A stretch of DNA of 64,000 nucleotides from Phaseolus vulgaris (Eukaryota > Streptophyta > Magnoliopsida > Fabales > Fabaceae), in NCBI RefSeq assembly GCF_000499845.2, contig NC_023758.2:7045665-7109664 (forward strand). Reading direction: 5' to 3'. This document shows, one piece after another, positions 41,301 to 50,301 of the stretch (the stretch's first letter is position 1; the number at the start of each line of letters is the position of its first letter). The translations under genes were made by a program, and so were the position numbers. The notes beneath the pieces were generated by a model that saw only the letters and a list, made by a program, of their open reading frames with translations, was not told the DNA's origin and ran no database searches.

Positions 41301-43277
41301 CCTTTGAAAAACTATTTCATGTGTTCAAATTGTATTTTGATATGTTTAATACTTCTTTTACAATCTAAGGTCTATTCATTGATTGAAACACTTATGATAT
41401 CTCTGAAAAACAATTTCATGTGTTAAAATTGTGTTTTGATATGTTTAATACTTCTTTCATTTACAATCTAAGGTTTTATAACCTAGGAAAATATAAGAAA
41501 GTGAATGTTCTGTATAATAATAGTTTAAAAGTATCTTAACTATTGAAAATAAGCGTGTTACTTAGCTAAATGTTTGCAACTTGTTCTTTTCGCTATTTAC
41601 TGATTGAAAAGACTTATGATAGATTTGAAAACCAATTTTATGTGTTAAAATTGTATTTTGATATGTTTAATACTTCTTTTACAATATAAGGTCTATTCAT
41701 TGATTGAAACACTTATGATATCTTTGAAAAACAATTTCATCTGTTAAAATTGTGTTTTGATATGTTTAATAGTTCTTTCATTTACAATCTAAGGTTTTAT
41801 GACCTAGGAAACTATAAGAAAGTGAATGTTCTGTACAATAATAGTTTAAAAGTATCTTAACTATTGAAAACAAGGGTGTTACTTAGCTAAATGTTTGAAC
41901 CTTGTTCTTTTCGCTATTTACTGATTGAAAATACTTATGATATCTTTGAAAACCAATTTCATGTGTTAAAATTGTGTTTTAATATGTTTAATATTTCTTT
42001 TACAATCTTAGTCTAGTAATTGATTGAAAAACTTATGAATATCTTCGAAAAACAATTTCACGTGTTAAAATTGTGTTTTCATATATTTTTTACAATCTAA
42101 GGTTTTATAACCTAGGAAACTATAAGAAAGTGAATGTTTTGTATAATAATAGTTTAAAAGTATCTTAACTATTGAAAACAAGCGTGTTACTTAGCTAAAT
42201 GTTTGCAACTTGTTCTTTTCGCTATTTACTGATTGAAAACACTTATGATATCTTTGAAAACCAATTTCATGTGTTAAAATTGTGTTTTGATATGTTTAAT
42301 ATTTCTTTTACAATCTTAGTCTATTAATTGATTGAAACACTTATGAATATCTTCGAAAAACAATTTCACGTGTTAAAATTGTGTTTTCATATACTTTTTA
42401 CAATCTAAGGTCTATTAATTCATTCAAACACTTGTGATACCTTTGAAAAACCATTTCATGTGTTCAAATTGTATTTTTATATGTTTAATTCTTCTTTTAC
42501 AATCTAAGGTGTATTCATTGATTGAAAACACTTGTGATATCTTTGAAAAACAATTTCATGTGTTAAAATTGTGTTTTGATATGTTTAATACTTCTTTCAT
42601 TTACAATCTAAGGTTTTATAACCTAGGAAATTATAAGAAAGTGAATGTTCTGTATAATAATAGTTTAAAAGTATCTTAACGTTTGAAAACAAGCGTGTTA
42701 CTTAGCTAAATGTTTGCAACTTGTCTTTTCGCTATTAACTGAATGAAAACACTTATGATATCTTTGAAAACCAATTTCATGTGTTAAAATTGTGTTTTGA
42801 TATGTTTAATATTTCTTTTACAATCTTAGTCTATTAATTGATTGAAACACTAATGAATATCTTCGAAAATCAATTTCACGTGTTAAAATTGTGTTTTCAT
42901 ATATTTTTTACAATCTAAGGTCTATTAATTGATTCAAACACTTATGATACCTTTGAAAAACCATTTCATGTGTTCAAATTGTATTTTGATATGTTTAGTA
43001 CTTCATTTACAATCTAAGGTCTATTCATTGATTGAAACACTTATGATATCTTTGAAAAACAATTTTATGTGTTAAAATTGTGTTTTGATATGTTTAATAC
43101 TTCTTTCATTTACAATCTAAGGTTTTATAACCTAGGAAACTATAAGAAAGTGAATGTTCTGTATAATAATAGTTTAAAAGTATCTTAACTATTGAAAACA
43201 AGTGTATTACTTAGCTAAATGTTTGCAACTTATTCTTTTCGCTATTTTCTGATTGAAAACACTTATGATATCTTTGA
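32396..43277 (+). repeat. Diverged right-hand part of the satellite and array edge
   Basis: Subunit order is still recognisable, but HORs differ more: truncated units (for example near 41290, where GTTAAAATTGTTATGATACC joins two subunits), linkers with ATGACCTAGG (36799, 38975, 41795), and small indels such as AATTTTCATGTG. Partial super-repeats can be seen, for instance 33511/36064 (2553 bp apart) and 37729/39581 (1852 bp apart). The array stops abruptly inside a subunit after ACTTATGATATCTTTGA at 43277. More divergence near an edge is the expected result of less frequent unequal exchange there. Confidence 0.8.
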
Positions 43278-43817
43278 GTGTGATTGTGAAACCATGAGAC
43301 TTTGAGCGTGAGTTTCGTATTTCCTTCTTTTTTCAATCTGTGATTGTGATTCTTTTTTCAATTTAAATAGTCAATATTCAAACCTCAACCCTAGATTTCG
43401 CTTCCTGTGTTGTGTTGTGTTTGATTTCCAGTATGAATTTTATTTTTGAAAGTCTAGCCCTGATGGTTCCACAAATGATTCCCAGGATTGCATTCTTGAT
43501 TTCAGTGGTATGAGAGAGCTTGGGAATAGTTCTGTTGTAAGAGTTTGATATTAAGAAAATTTTGTGGAGGTCCATCGCTTGAGGTAAATTCTTAGATATT
43601 TTTTATTCTATTTTAGGGAGGTGTCTATTTTAGAATATGAATTTGACTAGAATGCACTTTATGAACCGAACACATTATGCGTGAGTTCAATAAACATACA
43701 TTGTTACAAGTCAAGTTAACTTGCTCAAGAACAACAAGTAGATGTTAAGTGAACTTCGATTATTATTTTTATTTACATTTTAATAATGACTTTATGATGT
43801 TAATCTTTGAATTTGTC
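43278..43817. other. Non-satellite flank between array and retrotransposon
   Basis: Unique-looking sequence with a pyrimidine-rich stretch (43318-43365). A short open stretch from about 43455 to 43546 reads SSPDGSTNDSQDCI and ends in a stop, and a possible splice donor (GAGGTAAATT) follows at about 43580. This could be a fragment of a gene exon, but I do not recognise it and it has no upstream ATG in frame. Together with 53867-54916 it is the pre-insertion site of the retrotransposon. Confidence 0.4.
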
Positions 43818-43822
43818 ACAAG
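43818..43822. repeat. Target-site duplication ACAAG, left copy
   Basis: ACAAG lies directly before TGTTGAAGATGG (an LTR start) and matches ACAAG directly after the 3' LTR end (CCCAACA) at 53862-53866. Five base pairs is the normal target duplication for Ty1/copia integration. It lies outside the 305-bp relic, so relic and element belong to one insertion. Confidence 0.9.
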
Positions 43823-44127
43823 TGTTGAAGATGGATGAAGCCTCTTCTCTAATAGAACTTAATACTGGATTTATAGTTTAAACTGTGATGAATGGCTTGT
43901 ATGTTTTTATCCCATGCTTTATTCTGTTTGATAAATCCAAAGGGGGAGAAGAACAGCTCACAGAGAAAGCTACATGGTACATGGAGGTAGCACAAAACTC
44001 ACAACTGCTCAATTCTGGTTTTATGTCTAAAAATTCTGTGCAGGTTTTGGCAGTTAGTCTAATACAGATTTTGATCATCAAACTATGCTGTGCAAAGGGG
44101 ATTTGTCTCCATCAAACACGGGGAGAT
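43823..44127 (+). mobile_element. 305-bp relic of a tandem retrotransposon copy
   Basis: Bases 43823-43850 equal the first 28 bp of the LTR. They are joined to 43851-44127, which I read as identical over all 277 bp to 52146-52422, the stretch that precedes the 3' LTR and includes its polypurine tract. The junction shows a 2-bp overlap (TA) between the two parents. The relic runs without a break into the complete 5' LTR at 44128, exactly as internal sequence normally joins a 3' LTR. It therefore looks like the remains of an upstream LTR plus internal region from which about 8 kb was deleted. Confidence 0.88.
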
Positions 44128-45575
44128 TGTTGAAGATGGATGAAGCCTCTTCTCTACCTAGTGTTAGTTTGTGTTTGATGTAGAAAATAGCTAGTTTGTT
44201 GTAAAGTTTGTAATAGGTTTAGATGATCTTGTATGTAGGCTCGTGTATGTGTAAGGTTGCCTTTTACTACATGATCTATCCTAGATGCCTAACCAAGCCT
44301 AGATCAAGCACATGAAGTGGTTAAAAGTTTTTCCAAAAGCTTTTTAGAGTTTTCTCCTAAAATCAGGATACTACACAAAAATGAATCTGTTTCTCTGTAA
44401 AAGAACAGGTTTATTCTTTGGTCTGCTGAAAGGTTTTTTGAAAGTTAGTTAGGTTACCAAAGGTACAACTCAGACAGTTATTTCAGTTAGCTGAGTTGGC
44501 AGTTTTCACAAAATAAATCTGTTAAGTTCAAAACTGAATCTGTTGTTTTCATAACAGTTTTTCAACTGTTTTTTGAAAAGAAGTTAAAAACTGTTTTCTA
44601 TATAAAGAAAAGTCTCTCTCACATGAAAGTATGCTGAGCAATTGCGTTTTTGACAGAGATCAATCACTTTCAATGTGAGAAGAAGGATTGAAAAGATTTT
44701 TGAAAGGTTTTCCAAAGGGATTTTCAAGTGTGTTTGTTCTAGGAAACCTTTGATCTTGGTGAAGGTGATGGTGCAGTTCTGCAGCAAATTGAACTACTGG
44801 TTTTGAGTTCTTGCATCTTCTTTTCAGGTGTAATCTTTCCTTTATTCTGGTTTGTAAAGGTGTAAGTGTTAGTCACTCCTTGATAGGGTTTCTTGGAGTG
44901 CAAGGTGTGCTGAAATAGGGTTTTTCAGCATTGGTTGTATTGTTCTTGTAGTGTTCAAGAACTGCTGTGTTTGTAAGTGATTGGTACTGTTTTTAGTGGA
45001 TTCCACCTTGGGGTAAGGTGAAACTGGATGTAGCTCTATATGAGTGAACCAGTATAAAAACCTGCTTGCCTTTTTCCTCTCATCCCTGCACTCGTTTCTG
45101 GTTTTGCTTAATTCTGTCAAAAACTAAATCTGTTCTTTTGAAATTGAATCTGTTAATTCTGGGTTTAATAAAAACTGTTCTTCCTGATTTGTTAAAGCTC
45201 TCTGATCACAAACAAGGTAGTTGTATAGATGTTTTAATTGATCTGTGAACAAAGAGTCTATTCATTAAAATCTGAGAAAGAGTCATTCTCCTTAAAACCT
45301 TGTGTTGAATGAATTTGATTGATTTCTGAGCATAGTTGTATTTTTCATACTCATAATATCCAACTAATCTGATTCTGTTATAACCCTCTATTGATCACAA
45401 TTTTAATTTGAACAAATTCAAATTGTGCTAGACTGCTCTGAAGAATCAATCTGTTTCATGTAAAAACAATCTGTTCTTTTGCCTCTGATATACTGAAAAT
45501 TGTGTGTTCTTGCAAAAGTTTTATAAGCTCAATTCACCCCTCCCCTCTTGAACTTAGACACTAATAGACCCAACA
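44128..45575 (+). repeat. 5' long terminal repeat
   Basis: 1448 bp, starting TGTTGAAGATGG and ending AGACCCAACA, with TG...CA termini and inverted TGTTG/CAACA ends. It is about 98.7% identical to 52423-53861. The main difference is a 9-bp segment near 44480, present here and absent from the 3' copy. A TATA box lies at 44599-44605. The LTR contains seven exact AATCTGTT motifs. The primer-binding site follows two bases after its end. Confidence 0.95.
44599..44607 (+). promoter_or_regulatory. LTR TATA box
   Basis: TATATAAAG in the 5' LTR, also present in the 3' LTR at 52885-52893, is placed about one third of the way into the LTR as expected for the U3/R boundary. The transcription start would be roughly 30 bp downstream, near the CTCTCTCACATG sequence. 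The position is inferred from the motif only. Confidence 0.6.
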
Positions 45576-45577
45576 AT

Positions 45578-45589
45578 TGGTATCAAGAG
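45578..45589 (+). other. Primer-binding site, initiator tRNA-Met type
   Basis: TGGTATCAAGAG begins two bases after the 5' LTR end (CAACA, then AT). It matches the complement of the plant initiator tRNA-Met 3' end (TGGTATCAGAGC) except for one extra A, and marks the start of minus-strand synthesis. Confidence 0.85.
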
Positions 45590-45619
45590 GTAGGGCTTGT
45601 ATTTTGCTCAAGTGTATGC

Positions 45620-46717
45620 ATGATGTCTGAGTTTAAAATGCCTTTTGCTGAAGGTGCGTCTATTAATAGACCTCCTATGTTTGGTGGTGTTAACTATGCT
45701 TTCTGGAAAATCAGGATGAAGATCTTTATGGAGTCTATTGACATGGGAATCTGGGATGTAGTGGTCAGTGGACCTTTTATACCTATGCAGGTTGTCAAAG
45801 ATGAAACAATAAAGAAGCTTTGGTCTGAATGGAGTGAAATCGAGAAGAAGAAGGCCCAATATGACTCCTTAGCTAAGAATATCATCACCTCTGCACTGAA
45901 TATGGATGAGTTCTTTAGAGTTTCTCAATGTAACTCAGCTAAAGAGATGTGGGATGTACTAGAGGTGACTCATGAAGGGACTGATGATGTGAAACGGGCA
46001 AGGAAGCACTCACTAATTCAGGAGTACGAGCTGTTCAGATTGCAATCAGAAGAAAGTATTGCAGATGTGCAGAAACGATTTACACACATTGTAAATCACC
46101 TCACTGGCCTTGGTAAAGTCTTTGACAAGGAAGAGCTTAACGTAAAGGTGCTAAAATGTCTTGATAGGAGTTGGCAGCCTAAGGTAACAACAATCTCAGA
46201 ATCCAGAGATTTATCCAAGATGTCCACTGCTGCACTTTTTGGAAAGCTGATAGAGCATGAAATAGAGCTGAAAAGATTGAAAGAACAAGAAACTGTGGAG
46301 AAGAAGGCCAAAGGAATTGCTCTGAAAACTACCATGGAACATGATACAAGTGAGGAAGAAGTTGATCCTGAACATGATGAGACCGTGAGTCTGCTCACCA
46401 GAAAATTCAGCAGGTTTCTTAGGAAGAAAAACCGTGACAGAACTCAGTAAAGAAAGAGGTACTCCAAACAACCTAATGATTCAAATTCTTCCAATTACAT
46501 GTGCTTTGGATGTGGTAAACCAGGTCATATAAAAGCTGATTGTCCAAACAATCAAAATAAAGAAAAATCAGCAAGTAAGAGGAGTGACAAAGGCAAAGGT
46601 AGAAGAGCATACATCTCATGGGAAGAAAATGATGTATCCTCATCTAGTAATTCCTCTACTGAAAGTGAAGAAGCAAATCTGTGCTTCATGGTGAATGATG
46701 AAGGATCCAACACATGA
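45620..46717 (+). pseudogene. Retrotransposon gag (capsid and first zinc knuckle), broken
   Basis: The frame opens at the double ATG 45620/45623 in the leader after the primer site. An in-frame ATG at 45548 overlaps the LTR end and is unlikely to be used. The N-terminal part (FGGVNYAFWKIRMKIFM) and the following helical region match the copia gag (UBN2-type) domain, which forms the particle shell. An in-frame TAA at 46448-46450 cuts the frame after about 276 codons. The same frame then continues at once with basic sequence and a CCHC zinc knuckle, CFGCGKPGHIKADC (from 46502), that binds genomic RNA. The frame finally ends at 46715-46717, where the reading continues one frame over (next entry). 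Both the stop and the frameshift are lesions, because the downstream parts are collinear with other copia polyproteins. Confidence 0.88.
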
Positions 46718-47219
46718 TGAAGCAAACAGGTTGGCCATAATGTGTAACAGATTGAATAAAGTAAATAGGGTACTTGAACCTAAGGTCAAAGCTCTTGAAG
46801 AAGAACTGTGCAAAGCTAAAACTGAATTGGTTAGCCTTGAATTAACATGTTTGCATGCATCAATTAAAACTTGTGAAAATTGTAAGAAGCTGGAAAAACA
46901 GGTTGAATATTTGTTAAAAACACTTTCAAATTTCACTAAAGGAAGAGAAAATCTTGAAACCTTATTAGGTTCACAGAATGTTGTTTTCAATAAAAATGGT
47001 CTAGGATATAATCCTGGAATGAAAAGTAATGTGAAAAAGCTATCCAGTTTCTTTGTTCCTTCCAAAACAGGTTTTTCCTCTTTTAGTTATTCAAAAACAA
47101 TGCATACTGCAACATGTTTTTATTGTATGAAGTCTGGTCATGTATCTAGAACATGTAAAGCTATGAGGTACCTTGTTCCTAAAGGATTGGCCAAATGGCT
47201 TCCTAAGGAAAGGTATTAA
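46695..47219 (+). pseudogene. Gag C-terminal coiled coil and second zinc knuckle
   Basis: Continuation of gag in a different frame. It starts with a heptad-like, charged stretch (NRLAIMCNRLNKVNRVLEPK onward, with many Leu, Lys and Glu), followed by a second CCHC knuckle, CFYCMKSGHVSRTC, at about 47118-47159. It ends in a basic, Trp-containing segment at a TAA (47217-47219), and a second TAA in the same frame follows 18 bp later. The protease reading resumes in this frame after 47240. In intact relatives gag and pol are one reading frame here, so this copy cannot make a continuous Gag-Pol. Confidence 0.82.
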
Positions 47220-47267
47220 TCATGCTGGACCCTAGACTAAAGGGGTACCATATGTGCTAAATCTGTT

Positions 47268-47879
47268 TTGTTGCAGAAAAACAGCAGGAAAAACCAGTGG
47301 TACCTGAACAGTGGCTGCTCAAAGCACATGACTGGTGATGTGACTCAGTTCATAAATCTGAAACTCAAAGCTGAAGGGCATGTCACATATGGGGACAACA
47401 ATAGAGGAAAAATTCTTGGAAGAGGAGATGTTGGTACCAAAGACTCAACCACTATTGAGAATGTATTGTATGTTGAAGGGCTAAAACATAGTCTTCTAAG
47501 CATTAGCCAGCTGTGTGACAAGGGATACAAGGTCAATTTCGGAGCCAACACTTGTACAATTTCAAATGAAATTTCTGGTAAGGTGTTGTTCACTGGAAAA
47601 AGGGTAAACAACATCTATCTCTTAGACATTATAAAGAGTTGTTCTGAAAATGAGTGTTTGTTATCTAAAAATGATGAGTCATGGCTGTGGCATAGGAGGC
47701 TAGCTCATATTCACACAAATCACTTGAATAAGCTAAAGTCTAAGGAACTTATTTCTGGTTTACCAAACATAAAATTTCAAAATAACAAATTGTCTGATGC
47801 TTGTGTAAAGGGAAAACAAATAAAGCTTTGGATGTTTTGCATATGGACTTGTTTGGACCATCTAGGACTGCTAGCTTAG
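47268..47879 (+). pseudogene. Protease and integrase N-terminal (GAG_pre-integrase) segment
   Basis: The first part carries the retropepsin core of copia elements, but it reads WYLNSGCSKHMTGD where the family has D-S-G. The catalytic aspartate is Asn here (AAC at about 47310), so processing activity should be lost. After VLYVEGLKHSLLSISQLC comes the integrase zinc domain with WHRRLAHIH...H. The expected C-x2-C pair is reduced to S-x2-C (SDACVKGK). From about 47810 the frame diverges into an unrelated tail ending at 47879. The integrase core continues in another frame, and the linker usual between CxxC and the core is missing, so a deletion of a few dozen bases probably caused the shift. The open stretch has no ATG of its own; the start given is only where the frame is open. 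Confidence 0.85.
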
Positions 47880-48445
47880 CTGGAAATTACTATGCTTTGG
47901 TATTTGTTGATGATTTTTCAAGATATACATGGACCTTGTTTCTTGCTTCTAAAAATGATGCATATAAAGCCTTTAAGAAACTTGCTAAGGTTCTGCATAA
48001 TGAAAATGAAAATAGGATAAAACAGATTCGTAGTGATCATGGGGGAGAATTTCAAAATGCAAAGTTTGATAGATATTGTGAAAAACATGGAATCACACAT
48101 AGTTATTCTGCTCCTAGGACACCCCAACAAAATGGTATTGTTGAAAGAAAGAATAGGTCATTAGAAGAGTTAGCTAGGACTATGCTAAATGAATCTGGTT
48201 TACCTAAATATTTTTGGGCTGATGTTGTATACACTGCTTCTTATGTGCTTAACAGAACATTGATTAGACCCATTCTTAAGAAAACTCCTTATGAATTGTA
48301 TAAAGGTAGGAAGCTTAGTATAAGTCATCTTAGGGTTTTTGGCTGCAAATGCTTTGTTCTAAATAATGGTAAAGACAATCTGGGGAAATTTGATCCTAAA
48401 TCAGATGAGGGAATACATATTGGTTATGCATGGTCATGCTTATAG
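47801..48445 (+). pseudogene. Integrase catalytic core, frameshifted at 3' end
   Basis: Retroviral-type integrase (rve) core that would insert the cDNA into the chromosome. The catalytic triad is present: Asp in HMDLFGPSRTASL, Asp in RSDHGGEFQNAKF and Glu in TPQQNGIVERKN. A copia-type C-terminal stretch follows (RVFGCKCFVLN...KSDEGIHIGY). At about 48425 the frame is lost and reads AWSCL to a stop, while the expected continuation HGHAYRVYNKRLLAVEE is in the next frame to 48587. It overlaps the protease-side frame by 79 bp because of the upstream deletion. Confidence 0.88.
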
Positions 48446-48587
48446 AGTGTATAACAAAAGATTGCTTGCAGTAGAAGAATCTATACATGTTGTATTTGAT
48501 GAAACAGATTTTTTTGTGCCCAAATCTGTTATGGATGAACCTGGTTTGGATGATTTAAGAACCATTTTGCAAAAGAATCGAGCTTGA
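48366..48587 (+). pseudogene. Integrase C-terminal and linker segment in second frame
   Basis: This frame carries the continuation of the integrase C-terminus from about 48426 (HGHAYRVYNKR...VEESIHVVFDE), the usual bridge between integrase and reverse transcriptase in copia polyproteins. It ends at a TGA (48585-48587), and the RT frame is in yet another phase, so a second shift lies between about 48575 and 48622. The part of the open frame before 48426 overlaps real integrase in another frame and is not meaningful. Confidence 0.75.
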
Positions 48588-48621
48588 TGCAACTAATCAA
48601 AATTCTGTCAAAGAATCTACT

Positions 48622-50301
48622 GTGAATGCAGGATTGCCTAAGGAATGGAAGACACCCTGGGATCTTACACTAGACAATGTAATTGGTAAAATTGAGAAAG
48701 GAGTCTCAACAAGGAATTCACTTAATAATTTCTGTAGAACAGTAGCTTTTGTTTCACAGATTGAGCCTAAAAGTCTGGAAGAAGCACTGCAAGACAACAA
48801 TTGGATAACAGCAATGCAGGAAAAACTGAACCAGTTTGAATACAATGAAGTGTGGACCTTGGTTCCAAGAAAGCATGAGATGAATATCATAGGAACCAAG
48901 TGGGTGTACAGGAACAAGATGGATGAACATGGGGCTATCACTAGAAATAAAGCAAGGCTGGTTGCTAAAGGTTATAACCAAGAAAAGGGAATTGATTTTG
49001 GTGAAACCTATGCACCAGTAGCACGTCTTGAAGCTGTCAGATTACTTCTAGCATTTTCCAGCATACAAGGTTTCAAGCTGTTTCAAATGGATGTCAAGAG
49101 TGCATTCCTAAATGGTTACATCAATGAAGAGGTGTTTGTATCTCAGCCTCTAGGGTTTGAAGATCACAAAAATCCAGAACATGTGTACATGCTTAAGAAG
49201 GCCTTATATGGATTGAAGCAAGCACCTAGGCAATGGTATGAGAGGCTAAGCGAATTTCTGCTCTCTCAAGGATATAGCCGTGGCAATTCTGATAAAACTC
49301 TCTTTATAAAGAAGAAAAGAGAAGACATTATACTTGTGCAAGTCTATGTAGATGATATTATCTTTGGATACACAAATGAAGAGATGTGTGAAGACTTTGT
49401 GAAAACCATGAAAAGTGAGTTTGAGATGTCAATGTTAGGAGAAATGAATTTCTTCCTTGGACTACAAGTTAAACAACTCAAGGATGGAATTTTCATAAGC
49501 CAAGAAAAATACTACAAGGAGTTGCTTAAGAGGTTTGATATGGATCAATGCAAAGCAATTAGCACTCCTATTTCAACAAGTTGCCAGCTGGATCAAGATT
49601 CTGCAGGAAAATCAGTGGATCAAACCAAGTATAGGGGTTTAATTGGTTCCTTATTATACTTAACTGCCAGCAGGCCTGACATTATGTTTGCTGTGTGCTT
49701 ATGTGCTAGATATCAATCTGCTCCAAAGGAATCACACTACAATGCAGCAAAGAGAATTCTGAAATACTTGCAAGGATCTAAGGATGTTGGATTATGGTAT
49801 TCTAACAATGTATCTTTAAATTTAACTGGTTTTTCAGACTCTGACTTTGCAGGTTGCAAGGCTGACAGAAAAAGCACAAGTGGGACTTGTCACATGCTTG
49901 GATCAAGCCTAATCTCTTGGCATTGCAAGAAACAAGCTTGTGTTGCTCTCTCTACAGCAGAGGCAGAATACATAGCTGCTGGAAGTTGTTGTGCTCAAAC
50001 CTTATGGCTAAGGCAACAGCTAAATGATTTTGGAGTTTTGTTAAACAAGATACCTATAAATTGTGATAATACTAGTGCCATAAATCTGTCTAAGAATCCT
50101 GTCATGCACTTAAGGACTAAACATATTGAAATTAGACATCACTTTCTAAGAGAACATATAGCTAATGGAACTTGTGATATAAAATTCATTGGCACTGAAT
50201 TTCAATTGGCTGATCTATTCACTAAACCTCTTGCTAAAGATAGGTTTTATTTTCTTCTAAATGAATTGGGTATCATTAGCTTAAATTTTCCTCTGCAGTG
50301 A
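48622..50301 (+). CDS. Reverse transcriptase and RNase H of copia element (open frame)
   Basis: 559 codons without interruption, the only undamaged domain block of pol. The RVT_2 domain spans roughly residues 61-320: QMDVKSAFLNG at about 155-165, ALYGLKQAPRQW about 194-205, and the polymerase site YVDDIIFG at 242-249, both Asp residues present. RNase H follows with SDSDFAG at 405-411, the Glu in TAEAEY near 448, the Asp in CDNTSAIN near 482, and the terminal TKHIEIRHHFLRE and ADLFTKPL motifs. The frame starts in the IN-RT linker with an ATG that is probably not a real start, since pol is normally made as a polyprotein. The block could still be translated only if fused to upstream frames, which are shifted. 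Confidence 0.92.
   Translation: MNAGLPKEWKTPWDLTLDNVIGKIEKGVSTRNSLNNFCRTVAFVSQIEPKSLEEALQDNNWITAMQEKLNQFEYNEVWTLVPRKHEMNIIGTKWVYRNKMDEHGAITRNKARLVAKGYNQEKGIDFGETYAPVARLEAVRLLLAFSSIQGFKLFQMDVKSAFLNGYINEEVFVSQPLGFEDHKNPEHVYMLKKALYGLKQAPRQWYERLSEFLLSQGYSRGNSDKTLFIKKKREDIILVQVYVDDIIFGYTNEEMCEDFVKTMKSEFEMSMLGEMNFFLGLQVKQLKDGIFISQEKYYKELLKRFDMDQCKAISTPISTSCQLDQDSAGKSVDQTKYRGLIGSLLYLTASRPDIMFAVCLCARYQSAPKESHYNAAKRILKYLQGSKDVGLWYSNNVSLNLTGFSDSDFAGCKADRKSTSGTCHMLGSSLISWHCKKQACVALSTAEAEYIAAGSCCAQTLWLRQQLNDFGVLLNKIPINCDNTSAINLSKNPVMHLRTKHIEIRHHFLREHIANGTCDIKFIGTEFQLADLFTKPLAKDRFYFLLNELGIISLNFPLQ

Larger units (their letters stand above)
1..43277 (+). repeat. Satellite DNA array with higher-order repeat structure
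   Basis: An uninterrupted tandem array in one orientation; it begins mid-unit at base 1, so it continues to the left, and stops inside a subunit at 43277. The elementary subunits fall into two classes. Type A is about 91 bp and contains TTCACGTGTTAAAATTG followed by TTTTCATATATTTTTTAC. Type B is 98-103 bp and contains TTCATGTGTT followed by TTTTGATATGTTTAATA. A ~126-bp linker, starting GGTTTTATAACCTAGG and ending TTGTTCTTTTCGCTATT, leads into another ~91-bp subunit and marks each higher-order repeat. Linker-to-linker distances are mostly 321, 510 and 699 bp. No transposon or gene interrupts the array. I do not recognise the family. Comparison with published Phaseolus and Vigna subtelomeric and centromeric satellites would be needed before giving it a chromosomal role. 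Confidence 0.97.

Noticed and set aside
1..43277. Calling the array centromeric, or naming a known satellite family
   Set aside because: The subunit and HOR sizes are in the range of known legume satellites, but I cannot compare sequences here and position alone does not decide it.
1..43277. CRISPR-like regular repeats
   Set aside because: The repeats are contiguous, diverged and AT-rich without unique spacers, and the genome is clearly a plant's.
43823..44127. Relic explained by mis-primed plus-strand synthesis from the upstream purine tract
   Set aside because: That could add internal sequence before the 5' LTR but does not explain the 28 bp of LTR start that abuts the target duplication.
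43885..44133. 82-codon ORF before the 5' LTR, repeated at 52180-52428
   Set aside because: It lies in the untranslated 3' internal region and runs over the polypurine tract into the LTR; the duplication is due to the tandem relic.
45608..45888. Minus-strand open frames opposite gag, RT and ORF3
   Set aside because: They are mirror readings of real coding sequence and show no family motifs.
46690..46720. Programmed ribosomal frameshift in gag
   Set aside because: No slippery heptamer with a downstream structure is visible, and in relatives this region is one continuous frame, so an indel mutation is more likely.
47213..47276. A 64-bp intron between gag and protease (AAAGGTATT donor, TTTTGTTGCAG acceptor)
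   Set aside because: Removing it would put the upstream frame out of phase with the protease frame, and the intron would be close to the minimum plant length. The stops are more simply explained as mutations.
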